Shown here piece by piece: positions 25,291 through 33,517 of a DNA stretch of 33,517 nt (its first letter is position 1; each line of letters opens with the position of its first letter). Source of the stretch: JANNHP01 sp031404455 (lineage in GTDB: Bacteria; Planctomycetota; JAJSAM01; JAJVHW01). The position numbers and the translations under genes were made by a program. The notes under the pieces were generated by a model. That model made no database searches and was not told the DNA's origin. It saw nothing but the letters and a program-made list of their open reading frames with translations. The DNA lies in NCBI GenBank assembly GCA_031404455.1, contig JANNHP010000264.1, positions 1 through 33,517 on the forward strand. Reading direction: 5' to 3'.

Positions 25291-25345
25291 CCTGCCAGGA
25301 TGACACTCTCGGATGGGGTCCCGGCTGGAGCCTGCCAGCATGACA
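25291..25345 (+). repeat. Direct repeats in the dnaK upstream region
   Basis: CCTGCCAGGATGACA (25291-25305) and CCTGCCAGCATGACA (25331-25345) differ at one base and are 40 bases apart, about four helical turns. A partial copy (CCTGCCA) lies at 25247-25253. They lie 130-185 bases before dnaK and could be regulator sites or remnants of a dispersed repeat. Confidence 0.45.
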
Positions 25346-25359
25346 ATCACCGCGGAGTG

Positions 25360-25389
25360 CGTAACCACTTGACATGACAATAGGTTACG
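25360..25389 (+). promoter_or_regulatory. Inverted repeat around a TTGACA box, possible dnaK promoter/operator
   Basis: CGTAACC (25360-25366) and GGTTACG (25383-25389) are inverted copies flanking a 16-base spacer that contains TTGACA (25369-25374) and is A+T-rich for this genome. I see no good -10 box at the standard distance, so the TTGACA may be chance. Neither CIRCE (TTAGCACTC-N9-GAGTGCTAA) nor a clear sigma-32 pattern is present. The repeat could be an operator for dnaK control. Confidence 0.35.
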
Positions 25390-25419
25390 TGCCTCGCATC
25401 GCCTCCGCGCGAGGCACGT
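25387..25419 (+). other. Perfect 11-bp stem-loop in the dnaK leader
   Basis: ACGTGCCTCGC (25387-25397) pairs perfectly with GCGAGGCACGT (25409-25419) around an 11-base loop, followed by the T-rich stretch CATTTGATCTTCTTC. It overlaps the right arm of the inverted repeat at 25360-25389, so the two structures exclude each other. It ends 55 bases before the dnaK ATG. It could be an attenuator or terminator, or an RNA structure in the leader. Confidence 0.5.
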
Positions 25420-25474
25420 CATTTGATCTTCTTCAGGTCGCGAAGCAGCGACCCACACTCGGAGCCACACGCTC

Positions 25475-27421
<1,947 letters not shown>

Positions 27422-27529
27422 CGGCTCAGCGCCCGACGTCGCGCGGTGCCGCCCGGGTCGTCATCCCCTGAGATCGGTTCCTGAAGGCGTAGGGTGACGC
27501 CGGGTCCCGCCTATCCTCGGCCGCAGCGA

Positions 27530-28501
27530 ATGTCCCTCGACGCCTTCTCCGTCGTAGTCGCCTTCCTCGCGCTCGTCGAGGTCGCGCTCGGAGTCTCGCT
27601 GGTCGCCGCGGCAACGCGCTCGGCGCGGGCCGGTTCCGACGAGTCGGTCGCTGCGGCGAATTCCCGCCTCGCCCTCACGGCTGGGACGCTTCTCGCGGTC
27701 GCGGTGGTGTCGTGCCCGCTCCTCTACCTCTTGCTCGAGAGCTGGGTGCCGCGCTGGCCAGGGATCATGTGCGTCGAGGGCGTCCGCCGAATCGGGACGG
27801 CGAGCGCCGGCGCGTCCGGATGGCTTCCGAGCCTCCTCGCGACGCTCGACCTGACCAAGCCCGCGGTCGTGCTCATTGCCGGCGCGTGGCTGATCCTGCG
27901 GCGCGCGGACGCCCTGCATCGCAGAACCGCGACGACGGTGGCGGTGATCCTCGGCCTCGTTGCGATGCTCGACGGTGCGGCGCAGGCAGCGTACGTCACG
28001 ATCGAGAAGGAGGCGGTCCCGGCGGTCGGCGGATGCTGCACGATCCTCGGCCCGGGTGAGACCGGGAGCTCGGCCACCTCCTTCGTCGCGACGCACGCGC
28101 GGGCATGGTTCCCGGTCGGGTCGATCGCGATGGGCGCGGCGGCGCTCGCGCTCCGGCGACTCGCCGGCGCGGGACGATCGCGCACTGTTCTCGTCGCGCT
28201 CCTCGCGACGACAGCACTCGTCGCGGTCCCCTTCGGCGCGGCGTTCCTCCGCGACGTCGCGGGCCCCGTCGCGCTGGGACTCCCGCTCCACCGCTGCGCG
28301 TGGTGCGCGCTCGCCGAGGCGCCCGAGACGATGGCGGGAACCGTGCTCTACGGCGCCGCCGTGCTCGCGACGGCGTGGGCGTCCGTCGCGCGGTTCGCGA
28401 GCACGGGCGGTGACTGCACTCTCGAATCGCGCCTGCTCGCTGTCGCCTCGTTCGGATTCCTGGGAACCGGCGCCATGTCGGCGTCGTACTGCTGGACTTG
28501 A
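27530..28501 (+). CDS. Polytopic membrane protein with conserved-looking cysteine motifs
   Basis: A 323-residue protein with about eight hydrophobic segments (roughly residues 6-25, 48-70, 108-124, 134-156, 195-212, 219-243, 270-290, 302-318). ATG 27530 is chosen because the first helix begins there; no ribosome binding site is visible, so a leaderless or short-leader mRNA is possible. Eight cysteines occur in short motifs next to membrane segments: IMCVEG (81), GGCCT (169-170), HRCAWCAL (256, 259) and SYCW (321). They suggest metal or redox chemistry at the membrane face. Its stop overlaps the ATG of the NosL-like gene by one base, so they are probably functionally linked. I do not recognise a named family. 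Confidence 0.82.
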   Translation: MSLDAFSVVVAFLALVEVALGVSLVAAATRSARAGSDESVAAANSRLALTAGTLLAVAVVSCPLLYLLLESWVPRWPGIMCVEGVRRIGTASAGASGWLPSLLATLDLTKPAVVLIAGAWLILRRADALHRRTATTVAVILGLVAMLDGAAQAAYVTIEKEAVPAVGGCCTILGPGETGSSATSFVATHARAWFPVGSIAMGAAALALRRLAGAGRSRTVLVALLATTALVAVPFGAAFLRDVAGPVALGLPLHRCAWCALAEAPETMAGTVLYGAAVLATAWASVARFASTGGDCTLESRLLAVASFGFLGTGAMSASYCWT

Positions 28502-28929
28502 TGAACCGCCGAGCGGCAGCGACCCTCCTCTTCGTCGCCGGCGTCGCGGCCGCGGGCGCCGCGCCGACGATCGCGCATGCGATCCGAGGCGACCGCGGGG
28601 ACCGCTGCGACCTCGACGGCGCGCGCATCGACCTCTCGGCGCGCGTGCGCATCGCGGACGCGATTTCGGGATCTCACGAGTTCTGCTGCGTGCACTGCGC
28701 CGAGCGATGGATGGAGAGCTCGGGCCGGGTTCCCGGCGAGATCCTCGTCACGGACGAGACCTCCGGGAACGAAGTGGACGCGCGGGTAGCCTGGTTCGTC
28801 TGGATGCGGGCGCCCGGAGAGTCCGGGATCCGTGCGTTCGCGGACGAGCAGGAGGCGCGGCGTCACGCGGCGGCCTTCGGTTCGACCGTCCTCACAGCAG
28901 ACGAGCGGCCGTTTCGAGAGAAGGACTGA
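28501..28929 (+). CDS. NosL-like small exported protein, possible metal chaperone
   Basis: A 142-residue protein with an N-terminal signal or anchor segment (residues 5-27). Cys36 lies in RCDLDG and a Cys cluster in HEFCCVHCAERWM (Cys62, 63, 66). The rest follows the NosL-family pattern: EILVTDETSGNEVDARVAWFVW, then GIRAFADEQEARRHAAAFG. NosL proteins are copper-binding accessory factors of nitrous oxide reductase. Relatives outside nos clusters carry a CGMD motif and a CSLHC motif. Here the CGMD-like Met is replaced (CDLDG) while the CxxHC side is kept (CCVHC). The start ATG overlaps the previous stop. No nosZ is in the window, so the recipient is unknown. The assignment rests on motif similarity recalled from the family. 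Confidence 0.7.
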   Translation: MNRRAAATLLFVAGVAAAGAAPTIAHAIRGDRGDRCDLDGARIDLSARVRIADAISGSHEFCCVHCAERWMESSGRVPGEILVTDETSGNEVDARVAWFVWMRAPGESGIRAFADEQEARRHAAAFGSTVLTADERPFREKD

Positions 28930-28933
28930 ACCG

Positions 28934-30802
28934 ATGATCGCGAGAGTCTTCGAGGGAGTGCTCCTCGCCGTGACCGTCGCCGCGCTCGGCGCCTGCGACT
29001 CAGACGACGGGAAGACGGCGTCGCCGAAGGTCCCGGCCGGGGAGCCGGCGCCCGCGGCGGCACCGCGGCACCTTCCCTCCACGATCCGGTTCGAGGAGTG
29101 TGCCGAGTCCTCGGGGCTGCGCTTCCGCATGAACTTCCTCCCGGACGAGCAGGGCGAGCACTTCAAGATCAACTTCTACGACCACGGCTGCGGCGTCGCG
29201 ATCGGCGACTACGACCAGGACGGACTCGACGACGTGTTCCTCTGCAACCAGCTCGGCCCCTGTGCCCTGTTCCGCGGCACGGGCGGCGGGAAGTTCGTCG
29301 AGTCGACCAAGGACGCCGGCGACCTCGTGAAGTCCCTCGACGGGAAGATCTGCGTCGCCGCGAGCTGGGCCGACGCCGACGGCGACGGCACGCTCGACCT
29401 CTTCGTCACGACGACCCGCGGCGGGAACGTGTTCCTCAGGAACACGGGCGGCGGCGTCTTCCGCGAGGCGACGAAGGAGGCCGGCCTCACGCTCGTCGCG
29501 GAGTCCGAGACGCCCTGCTTCTTCGACATCGACGGCGACGGCGACCTCGACCTCTTCCTGACGAACACCGCGCGCTGGACGCTCGACCGCTTCGACGCGG
29601 TGCAGCGCTACTACCCCGGCGTGGCGACGCTGGACGAACTGGTCAGGTGCGAGAAGCTCTGGAACGTGCTCTACGTGAACGACGGCGCCGGACGGTTCAC
29701 CGACGTGACCGAGGCGCGGAACATGAAGGGCAAGGGCTGGGGCGGCGACGTCGCAGCCTTCGACGCCGACGGCGACGGCGACATGGACCTCTTCGTGGGC
29801 AACATGTTCGGACTCTCGACCCTCTACCGCAACGACGGCAAGGGCAACTTCGCCGACGCCACGACCGAGATGCTGGGCAGGGCGTCGTGGGGAGCCGTGG
29901 GAGCGCGCGCCTTCGACTACGACGGCGACGCGAGGCTCGACCTGTTCGTCGCCGACATGCACTCGGACATGTGGACGCCGACGAACCTCCACCCGATGTT
30001 CGTGGAGGAGAAGAAGAAGTACTCCACGTTCATGAGCCGCGCGATCGAGCTCGGCGCGGTGCCGAATAAGGCCGACGAGGACTTCGCGAGGGAACTCGGC
30101 ATCCGCCCGTCGGAGGTGCTCTTCGGCAACTCGCTCTTCCGCAATCTCGGCGGCGGGAAGTTCGAGGAGACCTCCGAGCGCGCCGGGACCGAGACCTTCT
30201 GGCCGTGGGGCGTCGCCGACGGCGACTACGACCAGGACGGCGCGGTCGACGTCTTCATCCCGACGGGAATGGGCTCCCCGTTCTTCTACTGGCGCTCGCC
30301 GCTGCTCCGCAACCTCGGCGACGGCACGTTCGAGGACGTCTCGAAGTCAGCGGGGTTCGATCCGCCGCCCGGCGGCCGCGAGACCGACGAGCGCGTGGGC
30401 GGCAGGCCGTTCGTCAAGAGCAGCCGTAGCGCCGCCACGGCCGACTTCGACGTCGACGGGCGGCTCGACCTCGTCGTCAGCAACTTCAACGACCGGGCCA
30501 ACTACTTCCGCAACGTCACGCCCGCGCGCCGCTGGTGCGAGCTGCGGCTCAAGGGCGCCGGGAAGGGCAACCCCGATGCGATCGGCGCCCTCGTGCGTCT
30601 CACCGCGGCCGGCAGGACGCAGGTCCGGCAGGTGCAGGCGTGCGGCGGATATCTGTCGCAGTCGTCCAACACGCTCCACTTCGGGCTCGGCGACGCGGCC
30701 GCGATCGAGCGCGTGGAGATCAACTGGCCGGGCGGCGCCACGCAGGTGCTCACCGCTCCGAAGATCGACGCGCTGACCGTGGTGACGGAGCCCGCGCGTT
30801 GA
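28934..30802 (+). CDS. FG-GAP/ASPIC-UnbV (CRTAC1-like) lipoprotein
   Basis: A 622-residue exported lipoprotein: signal segment LLAVTVAALGAC with lipobox Cys21. The body is a beta-propeller of FG-GAP/VCBS repeats, each with a calcium-type DxDxDG loop: GDYDQDGLDDVFLCN, DADGDGTLDLFVT, DIDGDGDLDLFLTN, DADGDGDMDLFVGN, DYDGDARLDLFVAD, GDYDQDGAVDVFIP and DFDVDGRLDLVVSN. The C-terminal 90 residues match the ASPIC/UnbV domain (GNPDAIGALVRLTAAGRTQVRQ, then SQSSNTLHFGLGD and INWPGG). Such proteins are extracellular or outer-membrane binding proteins of mostly unknown ligand. It follows the NosL-like gene by four bases and overlaps the next small frame by four, so it belongs to the same operon as an ABC exporter pair. 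Confidence 0.92.
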   Translation: MIARVFEGVLLAVTVAALGACDSDDGKTASPKVPAGEPAPAAAPRHLPSTIRFEECAESSGLRFRMNFLPDEQGEHFKINFYDHGCGVAIGDYDQDGLDDVFLCNQLGPCALFRGTGGGKFVESTKDAGDLVKSLDGKICVAASWADADGDGTLDLFVTTTRGGNVFLRNTGGGVFREATKEAGLTLVAESETPCFFDIDGDGDLDLFLTNTARWTLDRFDAVQRYYPGVATLDELVRCEKLWNVLYVNDGAGRFTDVTEARNMKGKGWGGDVAAFDADGDGDMDLFVGNMFGLSTLYRNDGKGNFADATTEMLGRASWGAVGARAFDYDGDARLDLFVADMHSDMWTPTNLHPMFVEEKKKYSTFMSRAIELGAVPNKADEDFARELGIRPSEVLFGNSLFRNLGGGKFEETSERAGTETFWPWGVADGDYDQDGAVDVFIPTGMGSPFFYWRSPLLRNLGDGTFEDVSKSAGFDPPPGGRETDERVGGRPFVKSSRSAATADFDVDGRLDLVVSNFNDRANYFRNVTPARRWCELRLKGAGKGNPDAIGALVRLTAAGRTQVRQVQACGGYLSQSSNTLHFGLGDAAAIERVEINWPGGATQVLTAPKIDALTVVTEPAR

Positions 30803-31086
30803 TCGACCGCGCGCCCGAGGTCGTCGCAGCCGCGACGGTCGCGCTCGCCGCGTGCGCCGTGGCCGTGCTGACGGGCGGTGCGACGCGCGGCGACGCGCAA
30901 GTTCGGCGTGCCGAGGGGTTCCACCGCTCGGTCGGCGGACTTGGATCGGGCGCCGCGACGAGTCTCGCGTCGTGCGGCGCTTCGTTCGACCGCTCCTCGG
31001 GAGCCGCCTGCGATCGCGCGTTCGACCCAGCGCCGGGCGGCACGGCGTTCTGCGTGCTGCACGCGGGGCCGTCGCTCAGGCGCTGA
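30799..31086 (+). CDS. Small protein with one hydrophobic segment and three cysteines, unknown
   Basis: TTG at 30799 overlaps the stop of the lipoprotein gene (TTGA), and the frame runs 95 codons to a stop one base before the permease ATG. Residues 8-26 form a hydrophobic segment (VVAAATVALAACAVAVL), followed by a Gly/Ser/Ala-rich tail with three cysteines (SLASCGAS, AACDRA, AFCVLH). The perfect fit between two coupled genes argues for a real gene; the unusual start and absence of a recognised family argue for caution. It could be a small membrane or exported partner of the permease. Confidence 0.55.
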   Translation: MIDRAPEVVAAATVALAACAVAVLTGGATRGDAQVRRAEGFHRSVGGLGSGAATSLASCGASFDRSSGAACDRAFDPAPGGTAFCVLHAGPSLRR

Positions 31087-31087
31087 G

Positions 31088-32299
31088 ATGGGCGGGTTCA
31101 TCGCCGTCGCGCGCAGCGGGGTAGGCGCCGTCCTCCTGCACCCGATGCGGAGTGTCGCGACCGTCGCCGCCGTGACGGCGATGCTCGTCCCCGTCGTCAC
31201 GGGTCTCGCAGTCTCGGAGGGACTCGCCGACGAGTCCCGCGACGCCGCGCGGTTCGGCGCGGACCTCGTCGTGACCGGGCTCCGCTTCGGCCGTCCGGCG
31301 CCCATCCCGCTGACGGCGATGGAGGCGCTGCTCGCGATCCCGGAAGTCACGAGCGTCCGTCCGCGGATCGTCGGCGCGATCCAGATGGGCGTCGCGCGCG
31401 AGGACGTCGTCGTCGTCGGACTCGATCCCCCGGGTGGCCCGAGTGGCCTGGGCGCTGCCGGCGACGTGACGGTCGTCGAGGGGCGTCTCTTCGCGCCGGG
31501 TGCTGCGAACGAGGCGGTCGTCGGCTCGCGGCTCGCGGCGCGCCTCGGGCTCTCGCCCGGCGCTCGCATCCCGCCGTTCTACACGGACCGCGAGGGCGAG
31601 CGCTGGACGGACGTCGTCGGCGTCTTCCGCTCGGACCTGCCGATGTGGGAGGCCAACGTCGTCCTCACGTCGTTCGAGACGGCGCAACGGTTCTTCGACG
31701 AACGCGGCCATGCGACGCAGTTGCTCGTCACGTGCGATGCGGGATACGCCGAGGCGATCCGCGAAGCGATCCTGCGCATGCCGACGCTCGCGCCCTCGCT
31801 CTCGGGCGATCCGCTCCGTCCGCGAGTGTTCGCGCGGGCCGACGTGGAGGCGACGCTCGCGCGCGGCGCGGCGTTCGGTGCAGGAGCGTTCGCACTCCAC
31901 TTCGTGCTGCTCTTCGCGGCGGCGGTGCCGCTCCTCGTCGTCGCGACGGGCGCCGGGCTGCGCGAGCGCCTCCGCGAGACCGGCGTTCTGAAGATGCTCG
32001 GGTGGGGGACGGACGACGTGCTCCTGCGCGCGTTCGTCGAGAGCCTGACGCTCGCGGTGATCGCCGCGTCGCTCTCGGTGATCCTCTCGGCGCTCTGGCT
32101 CGGACCGCTCGGCGCGCGCGGCATCGCGGCGGTGCTCTTGCCCGGCGCCGACGCGGATCCGGGCTTCGGAGTGCCGTGGCGCCTCACGCCCGGGCCCGTC
32201 GCGATCGCGGCGGCCCTCTCGCTCGCGATCGTCCTCGTCGGCACGCTGCCTTCGAGCTGGCGCGCGGCCTCCGCGGAGCCGATGGAGGCGATGCGATGA
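31088..32299 (+). CDS. MacB/FtsX-type ABC transporter permease
   Basis: A 403-residue permease with the FtsX/MacB layout. One N-terminal helix (about residues 20-43, in HPMRSVATVAAVTAMLVPVV) is followed by a large periplasmic MacB-PCD-type domain (45-255) with GADLVVTG, IPEVTSVRPRIVG, VVEGRLFAPGAANEAVVG and SRLAARLGLSPGARI. Three C-terminal helices follow at about 263-289, 319-340 and 369-389. The coupling segment RLRETGVLKMLGWGTDDVLLRAFVES is typical of the family. Such proteins do mechanotransmission across the envelope rather than classical transport. Its stop overlaps the ATPase start by four bases (ATGA). The neighbours suggest it works with the NosL-like and FG-GAP proteins. Confidence 0.92.
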   Translation: MGGFIAVARSGVGAVLLHPMRSVATVAAVTAMLVPVVTGLAVSEGLADESRDAARFGADLVVTGLRFGRPAPIPLTAMEALLAIPEVTSVRPRIVGAIQMGVAREDVVVVGLDPPGGPSGLGAAGDVTVVEGRLFAPGAANEAVVGSRLAARLGLSPGARIPPFYTDREGERWTDVVGVFRSDLPMWEANVVLTSFETAQRFFDERGHATQLLVTCDAGYAEAIREAILRMPTLAPSLSGDPLRPRVFARADVEATLARGAAFGAGAFALHFVLLFAAAVPLLVVATGAGLRERLRETGVLKMLGWGTDDVLLRAFVESLTLAVIAASLSVILSALWLGPLGARGIAAVLLPGADADPGFGVPWRLTPGPVAIAAALSLAIVLVGTLPSSWRAASAEPMEAMR

Positions 32300-32979
32300 C
32301 GCCCTTCTTCGAGGCCCGGGACGTCGCGAAGCGCTTCCACGAGGGGACCGGCGCCGAGGTCCGCGCGGTCGACGGTGTGTCGCTCCGCGTCGAGCGCGGC
32401 GGGTTCCTGCTCCTCACCGGGCCATCGGGGAGCGGGAAGACGACGCTCCTCGCGCTCCTCGGATCGCTGGAGCGTCCGACGGACGGCGTCGTGCTCATTG
32501 ACGGCGCAGACCCCGCGGCGTGCGGTGAGGCCGGCCGCTCCCGGCTCCGGCGGCGCCTCGGCTTCGCGTTCACGGGCGGGCCGATGATCCCGTCGCTGCC
32601 GCTCTGGGAGAACGTCACGGCGGGGCTCGTCCCGCTGGGGATGGGCGCCGCCGAGCGTCGCGCGTTCGCCGCCGTGGCGCTGGAACGTCTCGGTCTCGGC
32701 GACAAGCTCCGCGCCGCTCCCGAGGAACTCAGCACCGGGGAACTCGGCCGCGCGAGCCTCGCCCGCGCCATGGCGTCGCGGCCCGAGGCGATCCTCGCCG
32801 ACGAACCGCTAGCGAACCTCGACGACGCGACGCAGGCGCTCGTCGTCGAGGCGCTGGCGGATCTCCACCGCGCCGGGACGACGTTCGTCGTTGCCACGCA
32901 CTCCGTCCGGGCGTTCCCATTCGCCACCGCCGCGTGCCGTCTGGAGCGCGGGCGCCGGGTGGACGGCGGAGGTCTTTGA
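32296..32979 (+). CDS. LolD/MacB-type ABC ATPase with altered Q-loop and signature
   Basis: A 227-residue ATPase paired with the permease. Walker A is GPSGSGKT (residues 42-49), Walker B AILADEP (165-171), the D-loop ANLDD and H-loop His202 (VATHS). Two motifs differ from the family: the Q-loop, normally GFVFQ, reads GFAFT with Thr93 in the Gln position, and the LSGGQ signature reads LSTGE (145-149). Both Walker motifs being intact, ATP binding and hydrolysis remain plausible, but coupling to the permease may be changed. After an 83-base gap the GldA-type gene begins, probably a separate transcript. Confidence 0.92.
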   Translation: MTPFFEARDVAKRFHEGTGAEVRAVDGVSLRVERGGFLLLTGPSGSGKTTLLALLGSLERPTDGVVLIDGADPAACGEAGRSRLRRRLGFAFTGGPMIPSLPLWENVTAGLVPLGMGAAERRAFAAVALERLGLGDKLRAAPEELSTGELGRASLARAMASRPEAILADEPLANLDDATQALVVEALADLHRAGTTFVVATHSVRAFPFATAACRLERGRRVDGGGL

Positions 32980-33062
32980 GACGTCCCGGGTCTTCGGATT
33001 CGCGGAGAGGTCGCGCCGTCCGTAGTACCTTCGACGCACCGTAGTCGCTGCGAGGAGGACGG

Positions 33063-33517
33063 ATGCCCGCCATCGAAGTCGAGAACCTGACCAAGCGCTA
33101 CGGCGCTCGGACGGCGATCGACTCCATCTCATTCACGGTGCCCGACGGCTCGATCGTCGGATTCCTGGGTCCCAACGGCGCCGGGAAGTCCACGACGCTC
33201 CGGATCCTCACGTGCTTCCAGCCCGCGACGAGCGGCACGGCCCGGGTCGCCGGCTTCGACGTGTTCAGCGACGGGCAGAGCGTCCGCGAGAACATGGGCT
33301 ACCTGCCCGAGAGCACGCCGCTCTACACCGAGATGCGCGTGAGGAGCTACCTCGACTACCGCGCCACCATCAAGGGCGTCCCGCGGAAGCTCCGCCGAGG
33401 CTACGTCGAGCAGGCGATGGAGCGCTGCCACGTGACCGACGTGAAGGACCGGATCATCGGACACCTCTCGAAGGGCTACCGGCAGCGCGTCGGGCTCGCG
33501 GACGCCCTCGTCCACAA
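33063..33517 (+). CDS. GldA-type ABC transporter ATPase, N-terminal part, cut by the window edge
   Basis: ATG 33063 with GAGGAGG about five bases upstream opens a frame that runs to the end of the window (151 complete codons). It shows MPAIEVENLTKRYG, Walker A GPNGAGKST, the Q-loop region ENMGYLPESTPLYTEMRV and the signature LSKGYRQRVGLADALVH. The GYLPE/LSKGYRQR pattern fits the ABC-2 exporter ATPases related to the gliding-motility protein GldA, DrrA and NosF. The Walker B and H-loop lie beyond the edge. In other genomes such genes are often followed by ABC-2 permease and GldG-type genes, which cannot be checked here. Confidence 0.93.
   Translation, partial: MPAIEVENLTKRYGARTAIDSISFTVPDGSIVGFLGPNGAGKSTTLRILTCFQPATSGTARVAGFDVFSDGQSVRENMGYLPESTPLYTEMRVRSYLDYRATIKGVPRKLRRGYVEQAMERCHVTDVKDRIIGHLSKGYRQRVGLADALVH

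Noticed and set aside
25247..25345. CRISPR array from the repeated CCTGCCA motifs
   Set aside because: Only two full copies, 15 bases long, with no regular spacer series and no cas genes.
25222..25474. CIRCE element or sigma-32 promoter before dnaK
   Set aside because: No TTAGCACTC/GAGTGCTAA pair and no CTTGAA with a CCCCAT-like -10 at proper spacing.

Overview
Very G+C-rich, densely coded chromosomal DNA from a Gram-negative-type bacterium: it has a secretin, ExbB/ExbD and a lipoprotein. No rRNA, complete tRNA, CRISPR array, insertion sequence, integrase or phage gene was seen. Several features together suggest Planctomycetota or a nearby deep lineage: an ExbB with its own signal peptide beside three ExbD copies, a membrane-anchored squalene-cyclase-fold protein, an ASPIC/UnbV FG-GAP lipoprotein, a GldA-type ABC ATPase, and a Sua5/low-molecular-weight phosphatase fusion. 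That placement is an inference from gene content, not from a marker-gene tree. No gene-free stretch exceeds 300 bases; the longest, about 237 bases at 21576-21812, holds inverted repeats.

Region 1 (1-12106, all minus strand) reads from 12106 leftwards: a PrkA-family AAA+ protein, a TonB-like single-span protein whose periplasmic part is an alpha/alpha toroid, two exported TPR proteins, ExbB, ExbD, ExbD, a terminator, a third ExbD, a two-helix membrane protein, and the start of an unknown gene cut by the window edge. The genes are tightly packed. I read this as a proton-motive-force-driven envelope machine with an unusual effector, possibly controlled by PrkA. It is the best candidate here for an undescribed system. 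A gene of unknown function at 12171-13307 diverges from prkA.

Region 2 (13317-21575, minus strand) is rpsU followed by a core type II secretion or pseudopilus operon in the order gspD, E, F, G, H, I, J. gspF is broken by a frameshift inside a 5-bp tandem repeat. gspC, K, L, M and the prepilin peptidase are not in the window.

Region 3 (21813-27421) holds a Sua5/low-molecular-weight phosphatase fusion on the minus strand. Diverging from it on the plus strand is a small soluble histidine kinase overlapping a sigma-54-dependent NtrC-type regulator, then dnaK behind a leader with direct and inverted repeats.

Region 4 (27530-33517, plus strand) is a tightly coupled run: a cysteine-bearing polytopic membrane protein, a NosL-like protein, an FG-GAP lipoprotein, a small protein with one hydrophobic segment, a MacB/FtsX-type permease and its ATPase. 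This may be a metal- or cofactor-handling envelope module. A separate GldA-type ABC ATPase starts at 33063 and runs off the right edge.

A recurring trait is a strong stem-loop that contains the stop codon of the gene it ends, usually without a U-tract (13301-13323, 16998-17030, 21781-21819, 25197-25235).
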